Below are positions 27,978 to 37,339 of a stretch of DNA of 64,000 bases, piece by piece. This DNA comes from a bacterium (GTDB lineage Bacteria; SAR324; XYD2-FULL-50-16). The notes beneath the pieces are model-generated. The model saw only the letters and a program-made list of their open reading frames with translations. It did no database searches and had not been told where the DNA came from. Position numbers and translations under genes: made by a program. How positions within the stretch are numbered: position 1 is the stretch's first letter; each line of letters opens with the position of its first letter. The stretch covers positions 59,269 through 123,268 of the forward strand of contig JAHJTV010000055.1 of NCBI GenBank assembly GCA_018829445.1, in the 5' to 3' direction.

Positions 27978-29216
27978 TCAAAACACCATTTGCAGTTGAA
28001 CATTTCCTCCATCCCACTGGCGAGTCTCAAAAAAATCAAGATCCCAGGTAGTATTTACGAGCAGCCTGTAATTACTTTCTTCCATCATTATAATGCCGAT
28101 TCCAGCCTTCATCTCCAGGTTTTCCTCATCAACTGTTTTTTTTATTCCTTCATAATCCTTATCTAACTCCGCCTTACCAGCTTGAAGAGAGTATAGCCAA
28201 TAAAACCAATCGCTTCTTGCCTTTTGCCAGAAACCGTATAGCTGCAATGTTCGTAGATGACAATCATATCGTTGATCAGTATAGGATGAGTCGATATCAT
28301 TTAAAAATTGCGAGGATAAAACACCAATCGTTACCCGACTTTTGGTAGAGGCCTGAACATGAAGATAAATATCAAGCCAACTTAACAGCAGGATCTGGTT
28401 CAGATCCGGTAAATCCTCTGTGCCGTTTGTGGGAATCTGCTCTCGGTATTCCTCCTTGTGATAGGCTGTTGTTCCCAGTACCCACGAATCATCTCTTCGC
28501 CAGTCAATTGTGAATTCGTATTCATTTCCCTGGAATGTTAATAGTTGCTCCGGTTCATCAATCTTAAAAACAGCTTTAGTGATCTGTTTCAGATCTGTTT
28601 TAAGATAAAAGTGGCTATTCAAAAGCCAGAGTGCCTCGAACCGACTCAACTTGGGAGTTTTCCGGAAATGTCCTTCAACCGTATTTTTTTCGCTATTTAC
28701 ATTTCTTTCATTATAGAAAGAATACTGATCCAACAGGCTCAACCTGACTGAACTCAAGGTATGCCTTTTACCATAAGAAAGAGCATAACCAACATGTCCG
28801 TTTTTTTTATCGTGGGGTGGAAAACCAATCAGGGAAGCCCCATATACTTCTCCAAAACGAAATTCAATCTCCTGGTATAGAGGTGCGTCTCTGTAAAACG
28901 CATCTTCAACCTGATCATATTGAAAAGATACCAGAGGCCCAAAATCTTTTGCCAGACGAATCGTTGTATAGGTATAAAACTCATAAAGTGAAATGCTCCC
29001 CACAGACGCCGACATCCCGCTTTGGGTGACATCCCATTCATATTTCCAGGAAAACGGAATCTGGTAAGCTTTCCAGTCCAGAAAATTCTCCATGTCCAGG
29101 TAGTGCCGCTCAATCTCAAAATCATTATTAAACTGAGCGTAACATTTTATCGAAAAAAACAATTGAAACAGGAAGATACTGATTATTATTCTGATGACTC
29201 CGGATATTTTTTTCAC
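27978..29216 (-). CDS. Predicted outer-membrane beta-barrel protein, unknown function
   Basis: About 412 residues with a signal peptide (GVIRIIISIFLFQLFFSIKCYAQ) and many alternating amphipathic strands, typical of an outer-membrane barrel (SVRLSLLDQYSFYNER, YEFTIDWRRDDSWVLGTTAYH, NYRLLVNTTWDLDFF). The C-terminus ends VQLQMVF with a terminal Phe, as in barrels sorted by BamA. I start at a GTG at 29216 with a GGGGGA site 5 bp upstream; another GTG lies 12 bp earlier. I recognise no named family. Confidence 0.72.
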   Translation of the reverse strand: MKKISGVIRIIISIFLFQLFFSIKCYAQFNNDFEIERHYLDMENFLDWKAYQIPFSWKYEWDVTQSGMSASVGSISLYEFYTYTTIRLAKDFGPLVSFQYDQVEDAFYRDAPLYQEIEFRFGEVYGASLIGFPPHDKKNGHVGYALSYGKRHTLSSVRLSLLDQYSFYNERNVNSEKNTVEGHFRKTPKLSRFEALWLLNSHFYLKTDLKQITKAVFKIDEPEQLLTFQGNEYEFTIDWRRDDSWVLGTTAYHKEEYREQIPTNGTEDLPDLNQILLLSWLDIYLHVQASTKSRVTIGVLSSQFLNDIDSSYTDQRYDCHLRTLQLYGFWQKARSDWFYWLYSLQAGKAELDKDYEGIKKTVDEENLEMKAGIGIIMMEESNYRLLVNTTWDLDFFETRQWDGGNVQLQMVF

Positions 29217-29438
29217 CGGTTCCCCCACTTTAAGTAGACCTTACAAAAGAGTTAGGATGATCCTATCATGCTGGCAGTCAATATTGAACCGGTAAAATTT
29301 ATCTTTAATGATAAGTGAGAAAACCAAACCGTTTTTTACACTCGATTCCCTGTTCCGAGATGGCAGCCTTCACTGTGGAATGGCAATCTTTTACACAATT
29401 ATCTGATTCTAACTTAAGGAATAATTTTACTATTTATT

Positions 29439-29455
29439 AGTTGTGCTATACAACT
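29439..29455. promoter_or_regulatory. Perfect palindrome, probable MarR-type operator
   Basis: AGTTGT, 5 bp, ACAACT lies about 30 bp before the start of the broken MarR gene. MarR proteins usually bind short palindromes of this kind in their own promoters. If so, it is a relic of autoregulation at the decayed locus. Confidence 0.5.
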
Positions 29456-29485
29456 GCTGTAACAAACAACTAAAAAGGAAATAAA

Positions 29486-29638
29486 ATGCAACTGGATCAG
29501 ATTCGGCAGTTTAGAACCTCTCTCAGGAAATTTGAGAGAGATGTAACGGTCCCGGTGCTGTTGTCAAGTCAGCGGCCAATATTGATCACCTTCGCACCGG
29601 TGGTACCCTGCTTAACCAGAAGTTTACACCGTAGTTGA
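29486..29638 (+). pseudogene. MarR-family regulator, N-terminal remnant
   Basis: An ATG with a good ribosome site (AAAAAGGAAATAAA) starts MQLDQIRQFRTSLRKFERDV, which looks like the first helix of a MarR-type regulator. From about 29545 the frame no longer encodes MarR sequence, because the DNA there encodes glycyl-radical-enzyme sequence in another frame; it stops after 50 codons. The regulator has lost its DNA-binding and dimer parts in a deletion. Confidence 0.6.
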
Positions 29639-29880
29639 TGAATGATAGTGAGGGAATAAATAAAGTGGCTGCTTTGGTCAGAAGTTACTTCAAAATGGAT
29701 GGACATCATATCCAGTTTAATGTCGTGACTGCAGAGACTCTGAAGAAAGCCCAGGCTAATCCTGCAAACTACCGCAATCTAATCGTGAGGGTTGCGGGTT
29801 ATAGTGACTATTTTGTTGATCTGACTAGAGATCTGCAGGATGAGATCATTCTAAGAACTGAACATCTGGATGTGGGATGA
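29548..29880 (+). pseudogene. Glycyl radical enzyme (PFL-like), C-terminal remnant
   Basis: From 29548 the frame reads GPGAVVKSAANIDHLRTGGT, LLNQKFTP, a TAG stop at 29632-29634, then …KVAALVRSYFKMDGHHIQFNVVTAETL and RNLIVRVAGYSDYFVDLTRDLQDEIILRTEH. This is the last 110 or so residues of a glycyl radical enzyme, including the radical-bearing Gly of RVAGYS (29797-29799). The catalytic Cys domain is missing and a stop interrupts the frame, so it is not functional as a whole enzyme. No activating radical-SAM gene is nearby. It is joined to the MarR remnant, so one deletion probably removed everything between. Confidence 0.85.
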
Positions 29881-29918
29881 TTGAGGGCAATGGCAGCTCT
29901 AAATGGACTGAACCGCCA

Positions 29919-30590
29919 TCAGTTCAAAACATAATCCTCAAACTCCTTTATACTGGAGAGGTATACATCGCAGTTTTTCTTCATGTAATCCCGGATCTCG
30001 GGAATCTGATGGGCCCATCCGGCGGCGGCAATGGGGACTCCTGCCGCCTTTGCCATCTCAACACCCGGTTTTAAGTCATCCACTACCAGCACCTCATCGG
30101 TCTTCAGATTATATTTCCTAAGGATTTGGTCAACAGGATAGGGATGGGGTTTTCTTTTTTCCTCGTCAACCGTCCATCCGTAGATAATATCAGGCGAGAA
30201 AGGAGTGCCGTTGGTCTCGACCTCATAATGCTTTTTGATGACATCGACCTCTGAATGGGAAACCACCGCAACAACCCCTCCCCTTCTCTTGAACTCCTGA
30301 ATAACATCCAGAAATCCACCATAGAACTTAGGGATGATACTGGCCGTATATTCTCTCCAGACTTGGTATTCCTGTTGGATTTCATCTTCAGTGAACTTCA
30401 GTTCGACCCTAAGGAAATCCATGATCCCCGGATGAAAATTCCTTCGGAACCAGTTTTCGAGATTTACTGGGATATGGTCGGGACGCAGGCGTTTCATGAC
30501 TTCAACATGTGCCGGGTAGTGAATCTCAGCAGTGCTGTCAACAGCGGTATCATCGTGGTCAAGAATTAAGCAGGAGTATCGTAATTTCAT
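29919..30590 (-). CDS. HAD-superfamily hydrolase (phosphoglycolate-phosphatase-like)
   Basis: A 223-residue HAD hydrolase. Motif I is LILDHDDTAVDST (nucleophile in DHDDT), motif II VVAVVSHSE, motif III the Lys of KRKPHPYP, and motif IV VLVVDDLKPGVEMAKAAGVP. The cap is helical (subclass I). I use the ATG at 30590, which places MKLRYSCLILDHDD at the start; the frame is open to a TTG at 30611. The substrate is likely a small phosphate ester but cannot be named. Confidence 0.85.
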   Translation of the reverse strand: MKLRYSCLILDHDDTAVDSTAEIHYPAHVEVMKRLRPDHIPVNLENWFRRNFHPGIMDFLRVELKFTEDEIQQEYQVWREYTASIIPKFYGGFLDVIQEFKRRGGVVAVVSHSEVDVIKKHYEVETNGTPFSPDIIYGWTVDEEKRKPHPYPVDQILRKYNLKTDEVLVVDDLKPGVEMAKAAGVPIAAAGWAHQIPEIRDYMKKNCDVYLSSIKEFEDYVLN

Positions 30591-30696
30591 TGGACAGGGG
30601 CTCGATATCAATAAAAGAAAGAGGTTAATTTTGAGTAAAGTTACAACCTATCCTATCGGGAATCACCTGTCCAGATTTGATGTTTAGTGTTTGACC

Positions 30697-31968
30697 TTAA
30701 AAGATATCCCAGGGGTATCCTAAAAACAGGACAAATTGACCTCCCTCTTCTCCGGTTGCATATTCTGCTCGATAAACCAACCCGGAATTCATAACCATCC
30801 TGATCCCTATCCCAGTGGAACGCCTGGTTTCCTTATAAAGATCTTCCACCAAATCAGCTATGGTTCCCTCTTCATGGAAAAAAGCAAGCTGAACCGAGGT
30901 TCTGATGTCCTTCATAAAGAGAATGTCAAATGTGTTTTTTTCATCCGTCAGATTCCACCTGAATTCGGCTCCGGCAAATCTGGTATGGGCACCTCGGTAA
31001 CGCATGCTGGTAAAGGAACGCAACCGGCTTAATCCGCCCAGGGAGGAGGCGTTTCCATATTTATTTGAAGCAACGATAGTGTCAATATAAGCTTCATTTG
31101 CCTCTTCACATTCGGTATCTCCCGCAATACAATCTTGAAGGCCTGTTTCGGCGGCAATGACATCTCGATCGGTTTCACCCTTCTGTTGCACATAGGCATC
31201 CGATCGAAAATAGTTGAAGGCTAACGTGCTATTCGTCAATAGGGGAATATAGATGGTTGTATTAATATCAGCTGTATAGTAGGCAACTTCATCATCCTTT
31301 ACCCCTGAGGGAAAGTTGCGGCTGTAGACTGTCCTGAACCCGTTTCTGGGGTCATGGCGGTCATCTGTCAAATCCAGAATAAAATTGCCATAAGTGATAT
31401 TGGATGTTTCAGGCTCAACATCTTCAAACTCAGCCAGGATATTTCCTTCCGAATCCCTGATCGTCTCTACTTTCCCCGATCCCCTGTAACTCTGAATGGT
31501 TGATTCCAGCATTCTCTCAAAAAATGTAAGGGTCAACTGTCCCCCAAGATAGGTTGAATCCGAGATTTCTGCCATGTTGAACTCATCAGGGTCTTCATCT
31601 CCATCCATTCCCCTTGAGTTATTGATAACAAAAGCAGCTTTGCTGATGGACGAATAACCGATATCAAATATCAGTGTTTTTTCGATCAGGTGGATGTCGC
31701 TTAAACCGATAGCCTGGCCTTCCACATCTCCAAAAATTGCCAGACCATAAACGTCAATATAAGTATCGGCAATATTCTGTGCTCCAGCCCCGACTCCCAA
31801 ACCATTCCCTACACCCGGAATACTAAACGGTACGGGAAGCACTGCATAGGCTAAACCTTTTTTGAATTGTTCTGTGCGACGTTCAAAAACCCAGGCGAAG
31901 GTGGTTTGAGCAAAGATAAAACTAATAAGAAAAACGTATAGGGTGACTTTACAGATTTTTATTTTCAT
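30697..31968 (-). CDS. Omp85/BamA-superfamily surface antigen (barrel without POTRA)
   Basis: A signal peptide (MKIKICKVTLYVFLISFIFAQTTFA) is followed by about 395 residues of barrel strands. The segment RLRSFTSMRYRGAHTRFAGAEFRW corresponds to the L6/VRGF region of the Omp85 superfamily, and LDLTDDRHDPRNGFRT is the typical strand pair of the surface-antigen domain. No POTRA domains fit before it, so this is a barrel-only member, as seen in patatin-linked or stand-alone surface antigens. It is separate from the essential BamA. Function is unknown. Confidence 0.82.
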   Translation of the reverse strand: MKIKICKVTLYVFLISFIFAQTTFAWVFERRTEQFKKGLAYAVLPVPFSIPGVGNGLGVGAGAQNIADTYIDVYGLAIFGDVEGQAIGLSDIHLIEKTLIFDIGYSSISKAAFVINNSRGMDGDEDPDEFNMAEISDSTYLGGQLTLTFFERMLESTIQSYRGSGKVETIRDSEGNILAEFEDVEPETSNITYGNFILDLTDDRHDPRNGFRTVYSRNFPSGVKDDEVAYYTADINTTIYIPLLTNSTLAFNYFRSDAYVQQKGETDRDVIAAETGLQDCIAGDTECEEANEAYIDTIVASNKYGNASSLGGLSRLRSFTSMRYRGAHTRFAGAEFRWNLTDEKNTFDILFMKDIRTSVQLAFFHEEGTIADLVEDLYKETRRSTGIGIRMVMNSGLVYRAEYATGEEGGQFVLFLGYPWDIF

Positions 31969-32220
31969 ATCTCAATCAGGTTTTGTTTTACAGATATATT
32001 TTCAAATTTTTTGTTTCGATTAATTGAAGGTGTTCTTCTTTATCGTCGAATAACAGAAAACCTTTAATTTTAAAATGGCGCACTTTTTGTCCACAAACCT
32101 CAGATTCAGGACAGGATTTACTTAATTCGACTGATTTTCATTATTCTCACAAACGAAAACATTACACAAAAACAAGTTGATGAACAGTATCAAAAAGGTG
32201 ACCAGTCGAATTTGGTGATG

Positions 32221-32481
32221 CAGGGCAAATTTGTTATAACGCTCCAAAGGGCATTTTATAACAGTTTTTAGATGAGATTCTACCACTGTCATGCCGGACT
32301 CGATCCGGCATCCAGGGAGAGATGCGTCGTAATAACAATGGATTCCGGGTCAAGCCCGGAATGACAGGTGTAATTAACATCGTTTTATATTTAGAGACTT
32401 TACTCTAATCTCTAAATATAAAGATTAGATGTTTGGGTCTACGTTGATAAAGGCCTTGCAGCGTAGAACAAATTCACCCTG
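32221..32481. mobile_element. MITE-like element, copy 1 (261 bp, 10-bp target duplication)
   Basis: The ends form imperfect inverted repeats of about 22 bp: left CAGGGCAAATTTGTTATAAC, right end read inward CAGGGTGAATTTGTTCTACG. Directly outside both ends stands the same ten bases TTTGGTGATG (32211-32220 and 32482-32491), the expected target duplication. No coding frame is inside. The interior holds GC-rich hairpins (32288-32318 and 32340-32368). A second copy of exactly the same length lies at 42872. CAGGG ends with a target duplication of this length would fit ISAs1-type transposition, but this is a guess. Confidence 0.85.
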
Positions 32482-32605
32482 TTTGGTGATGAGTGATTGT
32501 TGACGTTTATTAGAAATTGCTATAGATTAATAACCATAATTTATCATTTTTTTAGTAAATTATTCTTATTAGAAAATTAACGTTTTTGGAAAAGGAGCAA
32601 TAAAA

Positions 32606-33256
32606 ATGGCATCTAAACAAGAACAATCTTGTCAAAATTCAGATATTGTTAAACAAAATTGGCTTGTTGATGAAATCGCCCATGATTTTGAATTTTTAGA
32701 TCGATGGGATATTCAATTGGAAATTGATGAAGAAACAGGTGATGATTTGAATAGGATTCTTGATGTGATTTTCTCCAGGAAAAATTCAAATAATATAATG
32801 GATTACCTATCAGAGTTTCTTTTTTGGTTTCGGGATGTTTTAGGAACATGGTTCGGATGGGATAAGGCGGTGAATTCTCTTCCGATTCCCGGGTGTCAGG
32901 AAACCAGTTTGAAGGAACGATTCCTTAAAATTAGTACTAAGCCGGAATCCATTCCTGAAATTGGTAAGCTGTTTTCCGATATTGATCAGGAAACTTTCAA
33001 AACAGTCTATAATTTCGAAAATGAAAGATTGCTTGAGTTATCAAATAATACGGTTCATGCGTTATTGCATTTCGGACGACTAAAACTCAATGAAACCCAA
33101 TTAATTTTAAAAATGTCCGTCTATGTAAAGACAAGAGGGTTGCTTGGAAAATTCTACATGAAATTGATCACTCCCTTCAGGCATTTAATCATTTATCCGA
33201 CACTAATTCAAAACGCCCAAAAAAATTGGGAGAATTTTTGTAACCAGAAGAAATAG
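32606..33256 (+). CDS. DUF2867-like protein
   Basis: 216 residues with a strong AAAGGAG site. Recognisable blocks are FLFWFRDVLGTWFGWDKAVNS, GCQETSLKERF, FKTVYNFENERLLELSNNTVHALLHF and VYVKTRGLLGKFYMKLITPFRHLIIYP. They match the DUF2867 pattern as I recall it: acid-rich start, FGWD block, NxTVH block and PFRH block. The biochemical role of this family is not known. It stands alone after the MITE. Confidence 0.78.
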   Translation: MASKQEQSCQNSDIVKQNWLVDEIAHDFEFLDRWDIQLEIDEETGDDLNRILDVIFSRKNSNNIMDYLSEFLFWFRDVLGTWFGWDKAVNSLPIPGCQETSLKERFLKISTKPESIPEIGKLFSDIDQETFKTVYNFENERLLELSNNTVHALLHFGRLKLNETQLILKMSVYVKTRGLLGKFYMKLITPFRHLIIYPTLIQNAQKNWENFCNQKK

Positions 33257-33379
33257 CCATTTGGTTTGAAGATGTTTGTCTTGATTTTTTGGGAATGTAT
33301 AACACAATAATACATAAGAGTTGACCATTGTTGTTTTATGACAACACCGATAATTTGAAAAATTGTCCTACCAGTCTGT

Positions 33380-34633
33380 ATGAAATTCATCGCTGATCTT
33401 CATGTCCACTCCTCTTTCTCCAGGGCTACCAGCAAAAAGAGTGACTTGCCCGGTTTAGCCGGTTGGGCAGTTGTTAAAGGAATCAAGGTTGTTGCTACGG
33501 GAGATTTTACCCATCCGGGTTGGTTGACCTATTTAAAAACCAACCTTACACCGGCTGAACCGGGCTTATTCAAGCTGAAAGAGAATAAAATCCCACCGGT
33601 GTTTCCCGATGTTTTATCTCAATTTGATCCGGTCAGGTTTATCTTAACTTCGGAAATCAGTTGTATCTATAAAAAGGGGGGGCAAATCAGGAAAATCCAT
33701 GTGGTACTTTATGCTCCCGATTTTGAATCCGTTGAGAAGATCAATTTCAAACTTTCAACAATCGGGAATCTGAAAGCGGATGGTCGTCCTATCCTGGGTC
33801 TGGATGTTAAACATCTTATGGAAATCCTGCTGGAACAGTGTCCACAGGGCTTTATGATCCCTGCTCATATCTGGACACCCTGGTTTTCTCTGTTCGGCTC
33901 GAAATCCGGGTTTGACAGCATTGAAGAGTGTTTTGAAGACCTGACAGAGCATATATTTGCTCTGGAAACCGGACTTTCCTCGGACCCGGAAATGAATCGT
34001 AGGATCTCTTCCTTGGATCGATTCACCCTGGTCTCCAATTCGGATTGCCATTCCCCATCAAAGCTGGGAAGAGAAGCGAATCTATTTGAAACCGATTTGG
34101 ATTTTTTCTCCATAAGAGAGGCGTTGAAAAACCCTTACAGCAATGGATTCAAGGGAACCATCGAATTCTATCCGGAGGAGGGAAAATATCATTTTGATGG
34201 TCATCGTAAGTGTGGAATCTGCCTTGAACCAGCTGAAACCATCAAACTGAATAATCTCTGCCCCGTCTGTCAAAAACCATTGACTGTCGGTGTGATGCAC
34301 AGAGTTCTGGATCTGGCAGATCGTGATCAACCTGTTTATCCAGAAGGGCAAACGGACTTCTTCAATTTGATTCCTTTAACGGAGGTCTTCTCCGAGATAC
34401 TAAGAGTTGGAGTCAACACAAAAACTGTCTTAAAAGAATATCAACGAGCTATCAACCTGTTTGGTCCGGAATTGAGTATTCTTCAGGACATTCCAATAGA
34501 AGAGATCAATCACCGCCACTCTTCAATATTGGCTGAAGCTATCAAACGGCTCAGAGAAGGTACCGTAATTAAAAACCCGGGATATGACGGACAGTTTGGT
34601 GTGGTCAGGCTCTTTTCAGAAAATGAGATTTAG
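33380..34633 (+). CDS. Endonuclease Q (PHP-fold DNA repair nuclease)
   Basis: A PHP-domain protein of 417 residues: metal ligands in ADLHVHSSFS, ATGDFTHPGW, TSEIS, KIHVVLYAP, IPAHIWTPWF and NSDCHSP, then a zinc ribbon (CGICLEP…CPVC) around residue 280 and a helical C-terminal part. This is the arrangement of EndoQ, which nicks DNA on the 5' side of deaminated bases such as uracil and hypoxanthine. It is best known in Thermococcales and occurs in scattered bacteria. No partner gene is beside it. Confidence 0.85.
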   Translation: MKFIADLHVHSSFSRATSKKSDLPGLAGWAVVKGIKVVATGDFTHPGWLTYLKTNLTPAEPGLFKLKENKIPPVFPDVLSQFDPVRFILTSEISCIYKKGGQIRKIHVVLYAPDFESVEKINFKLSTIGNLKADGRPILGLDVKHLMEILLEQCPQGFMIPAHIWTPWFSLFGSKSGFDSIEECFEDLTEHIFALETGLSSDPEMNRRISSLDRFTLVSNSDCHSPSKLGREANLFETDLDFFSIREALKNPYSNGFKGTIEFYPEEGKYHFDGHRKCGICLEPAETIKLNNLCPVCQKPLTVGVMHRVLDLADRDQPVYPEGQTDFFNLIPLTEVFSEILRVGVNTKTVLKEYQRAINLFGPELSILQDIPIEEINHRHSSILAEAIKRLREGTVIKNPGYDGQFGVVRLFSENEI

Positions 34634-34684
34634 TATTAAAGGAAAGAGATATTATATTGAATATCCGGTTAAACTGGAATTGAA

Positions 34685-35083
34685 CTACGTTTTTGAGATT
34701 CTCTTATTAAAGAAATAGAAACAAACCCCCCAAAAGGCAGACCGAAATATCAGGGCGTATACGGTTCTCAACTCAAATTCCCCATTGTTATAAATATAAA
34801 TCATCAATACAACAAAGACCAAACAGGTAAACAAAAAGATAACCAGGGACAATAATACGGCCCACCTTTTCCTGTTCCTAAAACCAAAACCGGCTATGAT
34901 ATAAAAAAATCCTGCCAGGAAATTAAACCAGACAACGAAGGGAACCACGGCGCCCATGGTTTGCTGAAAACCATTTATTGGAAACAACACCCTCCCTCCG
35001 CCAATGACTGTCATAATGCCAAAGATAATCACTATAACAGCCATGATATTTTGTTGGAGACGATTTAGAACTTGTTTTTTCAT
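34685..35083 (-). CDS. Small four-helix membrane protein, unknown function
   Basis: 132 residues with about four hydrophobic helices (MAVIVIIFGIMTVIGGG, FVVWFNFLAGFFYIIAGFGF, VLLSLVIFLFTCLVFVVLMI, IFRSAFWGVCFYFF). Its ATG overlaps the stop of the ferredoxin gene upstream, which points to coupled translation and a shared complex. I do not recognise a named family. Confidence 0.7.
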   Translation of the reverse strand: MKKQVLNRLQQNIMAVIVIIFGIMTVIGGGRVLFPINGFQQTMGAVVPFVVWFNFLAGFFYIIAGFGFRNRKRWAVLLSLVIFLFTCLVFVVLMIYIYNNGEFELRTVYALIFRSAFWGVCFYFFNKRISKT

Positions 35084-36261
35084 TCGGAGATGGTGTTATT
35101 CTCAAATTTACCAAGCGGCGGTTTGGAACGTTTCCCGGAACTGAAGGACAAAGATCCCGTTGGACAGACCTCAAGACAGGTGCCACAGGAAAAACAATCA
35201 GGAATAACCTTATCCTGTTTTAAAATTGTATCCATAACAGTGGTTGGACAAGCCTTGGCACAACTTTGACAGGCTTCACAGGTATCGTAGTTCACTTTGA
35301 TCTTAAAAATCGACTGTTTTTCCACCATCCACCCCACAAGCCCGAATGGACAGAACATGGTGCACCAGGGACGATACACAAATAAACTGAGAACCAGTAA
35401 AAATCCAAGAAAAACCCATCCGATTATCTCAATTTTCTCCGGTTTGTAGATCTTGAAGGGATCAATGAATTCGATGATATCCATTGCCCAGGCAAATGAT
35501 ATCACTGTGAATATCACAAAAAATGCCACTCTTATCGTGTTGGTCAACACAAATGGCAGTTTTACCTGTCTAAGTATCCCCTTTCTATCTTTTTTATTGC
35601 GGTTTAATCTGAAGATCAAGTCCTGCAAAACTCCAATTTGACAGCCCCAGGAGCAGAAAAACTTGTTTGCCAGAAAAACCAGCAACAGAAATACTGTTAA
35701 CGCAATCATCCTTGGTGGGAAAAAAACCTGCTTCTCAGCAAAAAGACCGATTGCGTCTTTAACGGTTCCCATGGCACTGGGATCTGCTCCCAGGATCACC
35801 CCAAAAATAATTGTGGCGGTTAAATACAATATCTTTCTGACTTTGGGGTTGATTTTCCCCTTTCGCAGCAAGTTGAAAGAAATGCCCAGAAAAATAATCC
35901 AGACGCCAAACTTTATCAATATTTTAACCCAGTCTTTTGAACCGTGTTCTGCCTCAATGGCACTGGCCTTGTCAATTCGGGTTGTGAGTTCTTCATCACT
36001 CAAATCCAATTCAACCAGTTTTTTGTTGAGATCCTGTTGCGATTTCAAATCAAGCGCATTCTGCAAAATATGACTTGTCAGGTTATTCTTTTGACCAAAT
36101 TCTGTGACCGTCATCGATTTTTCAATGATCAACACCTGCTTTTCAGGAATGGTCTCCACTTTCTGAACCCAGACCTGATTCATGATATAGCTTAATCCGA
36201 TCAGAATACCGATCAGAAGGACAAATTGCGCAAAAATTGAGCGTTTGGTTTTTTGATTCAT
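35080..36261 (-). CDS. NapH/RnfC-unrelated membrane ferredoxin (NosR/NapH-like 4Fe-4S protein)
   Basis: A 393-residue integral membrane protein with about six spans and two 4Fe-4S clusters at the cytoplasmic C-terminus: CEACQSCAKACP and CFSCGTCLEVCP. The membrane part has the Cys pairs of the NapH/NosR/CcoG-like family (FFCSWGCQIGVLQDL and YRPWCTMFCPFGLVGW). Such proteins carry electrons between a quinol or cytochrome partner and a soluble enzyme. Between the first helix and the second is an extracytoplasmic segment of about 90 residues. It sits between a DUF4405-like protein and a small membrane protein on the same strand. Confidence 0.85.
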   Translation of the reverse strand: MNQKTKRSIFAQFVLLIGILIGLSYIMNQVWVQKVETIPEKQVLIIEKSMTVTEFGQKNNLTSHILQNALDLKSQQDLNKKLVELDLSDEELTTRIDKASAIEAEHGSKDWVKILIKFGVWIIFLGISFNLLRKGKINPKVRKILYLTATIIFGVILGADPSAMGTVKDAIGLFAEKQVFFPPRMIALTVFLLLVFLANKFFCSWGCQIGVLQDLIFRLNRNKKDRKGILRQVKLPFVLTNTIRVAFFVIFTVISFAWAMDIIEFIDPFKIYKPEKIEIIGWVFLGFLLVLSLFVYRPWCTMFCPFGLVGWMVEKQSIFKIKVNYDTCEACQSCAKACPTTVMDTILKQDKVIPDCFSCGTCLEVCPTGSLSFSSGKRSKPPLGKFENNTISE

Positions 36262-36320
36262 ATTAAAATACCTTTGATATTGGTTTAGGGTAAATCGAAG
36301 AAATCGAAATTAATAGAGGT

Positions 36321-37196
36321 TTACAATGTATAACCTTGCACCATTATTATCTTGGCGATATCCATGGGGCCGACACTATAACGATCACTGATATCATGAA
36401 AGGTTTCCTCTTTTGTATAGGTGACATTGTTTTTTGCCAGACGTTTTTCCACTTCGGTCATATCGATCTTGTATTCAGTGGCCAGCCACTCAACGTTCTT
36501 TCGACCCACTCCTTTACCTTCAAGGATTTCCTCAACCTTTTCCGGTGTATAATCAGCCCCTTCCACGGGTACCTCGGTTTTCTCCAGCTTTTGAATAATC
36601 TGGTAAATAGCCATTGGAGAAATTTTGTTCTCAATAGCAATTTTGCCCAACGAATCCTTATCAGCCGCTACTTTAATATTTGCTTTCTCAAGCTCGGACA
36701 AGGCTTCATTCAGATCAATACCCTGCTTTTTGGTGAAAGATTTCAGTGATAATAGTTCGGCATGACCAATCGGCGGTTCATATGCCTCACTGATTATCCA
36801 GGAATCCTTAAGAAAAGTACTGAATTCAAAAACGTAGTTGAAGGGGGATATTTCGGCAATTGCAGCAATTATAAGTACGACGCTGATTACCAGGGAGATT
36901 ATAATCTCTTTGCCTAGATTAACGCCCTGTTTTGCCTTACTATAAAAGTATCTGATTAATGGTTTCCAGTTAAAGTAGATATGGAAACCACCGCCAATCA
37001 GAAAGACAATGCAGAAAAGAACATGAATCTGTGTCCACTGATCTTTTGTCAAACCGAAAAGAGTCCAGTTCACCCATTGTGCTATCCGACCAGCCGGTAC
37101 GATAAATAGAATCAAACCGGTGAATGCCATGACTATGAATCCCCATGTCATAAAAAATGATGTTATTCCTCTGTAATTGATCCCTTTCCCTCTCAT
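36321..37196 (-). CDS. DUF4405-like membrane protein with C-terminal helical repeats
   Basis: 291 residues. The first half has four membrane helices with His residues placed like b-type haem ligands (WTQIHVLFCIVFLIGGGFHIYFNW), as in DUF4405 proteins. The second half is soluble and probably extracytoplasmic, with short helical units (LEGKGVGRKNVEWLATEYKI, KISPMAIYQIIQKLE, SVGPMDIAKIIM). It precedes the ferredoxin gene by 59 bp, so the pair may form a membrane electron-transfer unit with a haem subunit and an Fe-S subunit. Confidence 0.78.
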   Translation of the reverse strand: MRGKGINYRGITSFFMTWGFIVMAFTGLILFIVPAGRIAQWVNWTLFGLTKDQWTQIHVLFCIVFLIGGGFHIYFNWKPLIRYFYSKAKQGVNLGKEIIISLVISVVLIIAAIAEISPFNYVFEFSTFLKDSWIISEAYEPPIGHAELLSLKSFTKKQGIDLNEALSELEKANIKVAADKDSLGKIAIENKISPMAIYQIIQKLEKTEVPVEGADYTPEKVEEILEGKGVGRKNVEWLATEYKIDMTEVEKRLAKNNVTYTKEETFHDISDRYSVGPMDIAKIIMVQGYTL

Positions 37197-37339
37197 TTTT
37201 CCTCACATACATAAGAAGTTTTAAATTACTGCTAAAAACGATTGAATATCTTCATCATACATCAGTATATTACAAATTTTTAGTTTAGTGTTCCATTTCC
37301 GCTCCTCTTTTTCTTTGTCATCAGAGAGAGCAGACCTGT

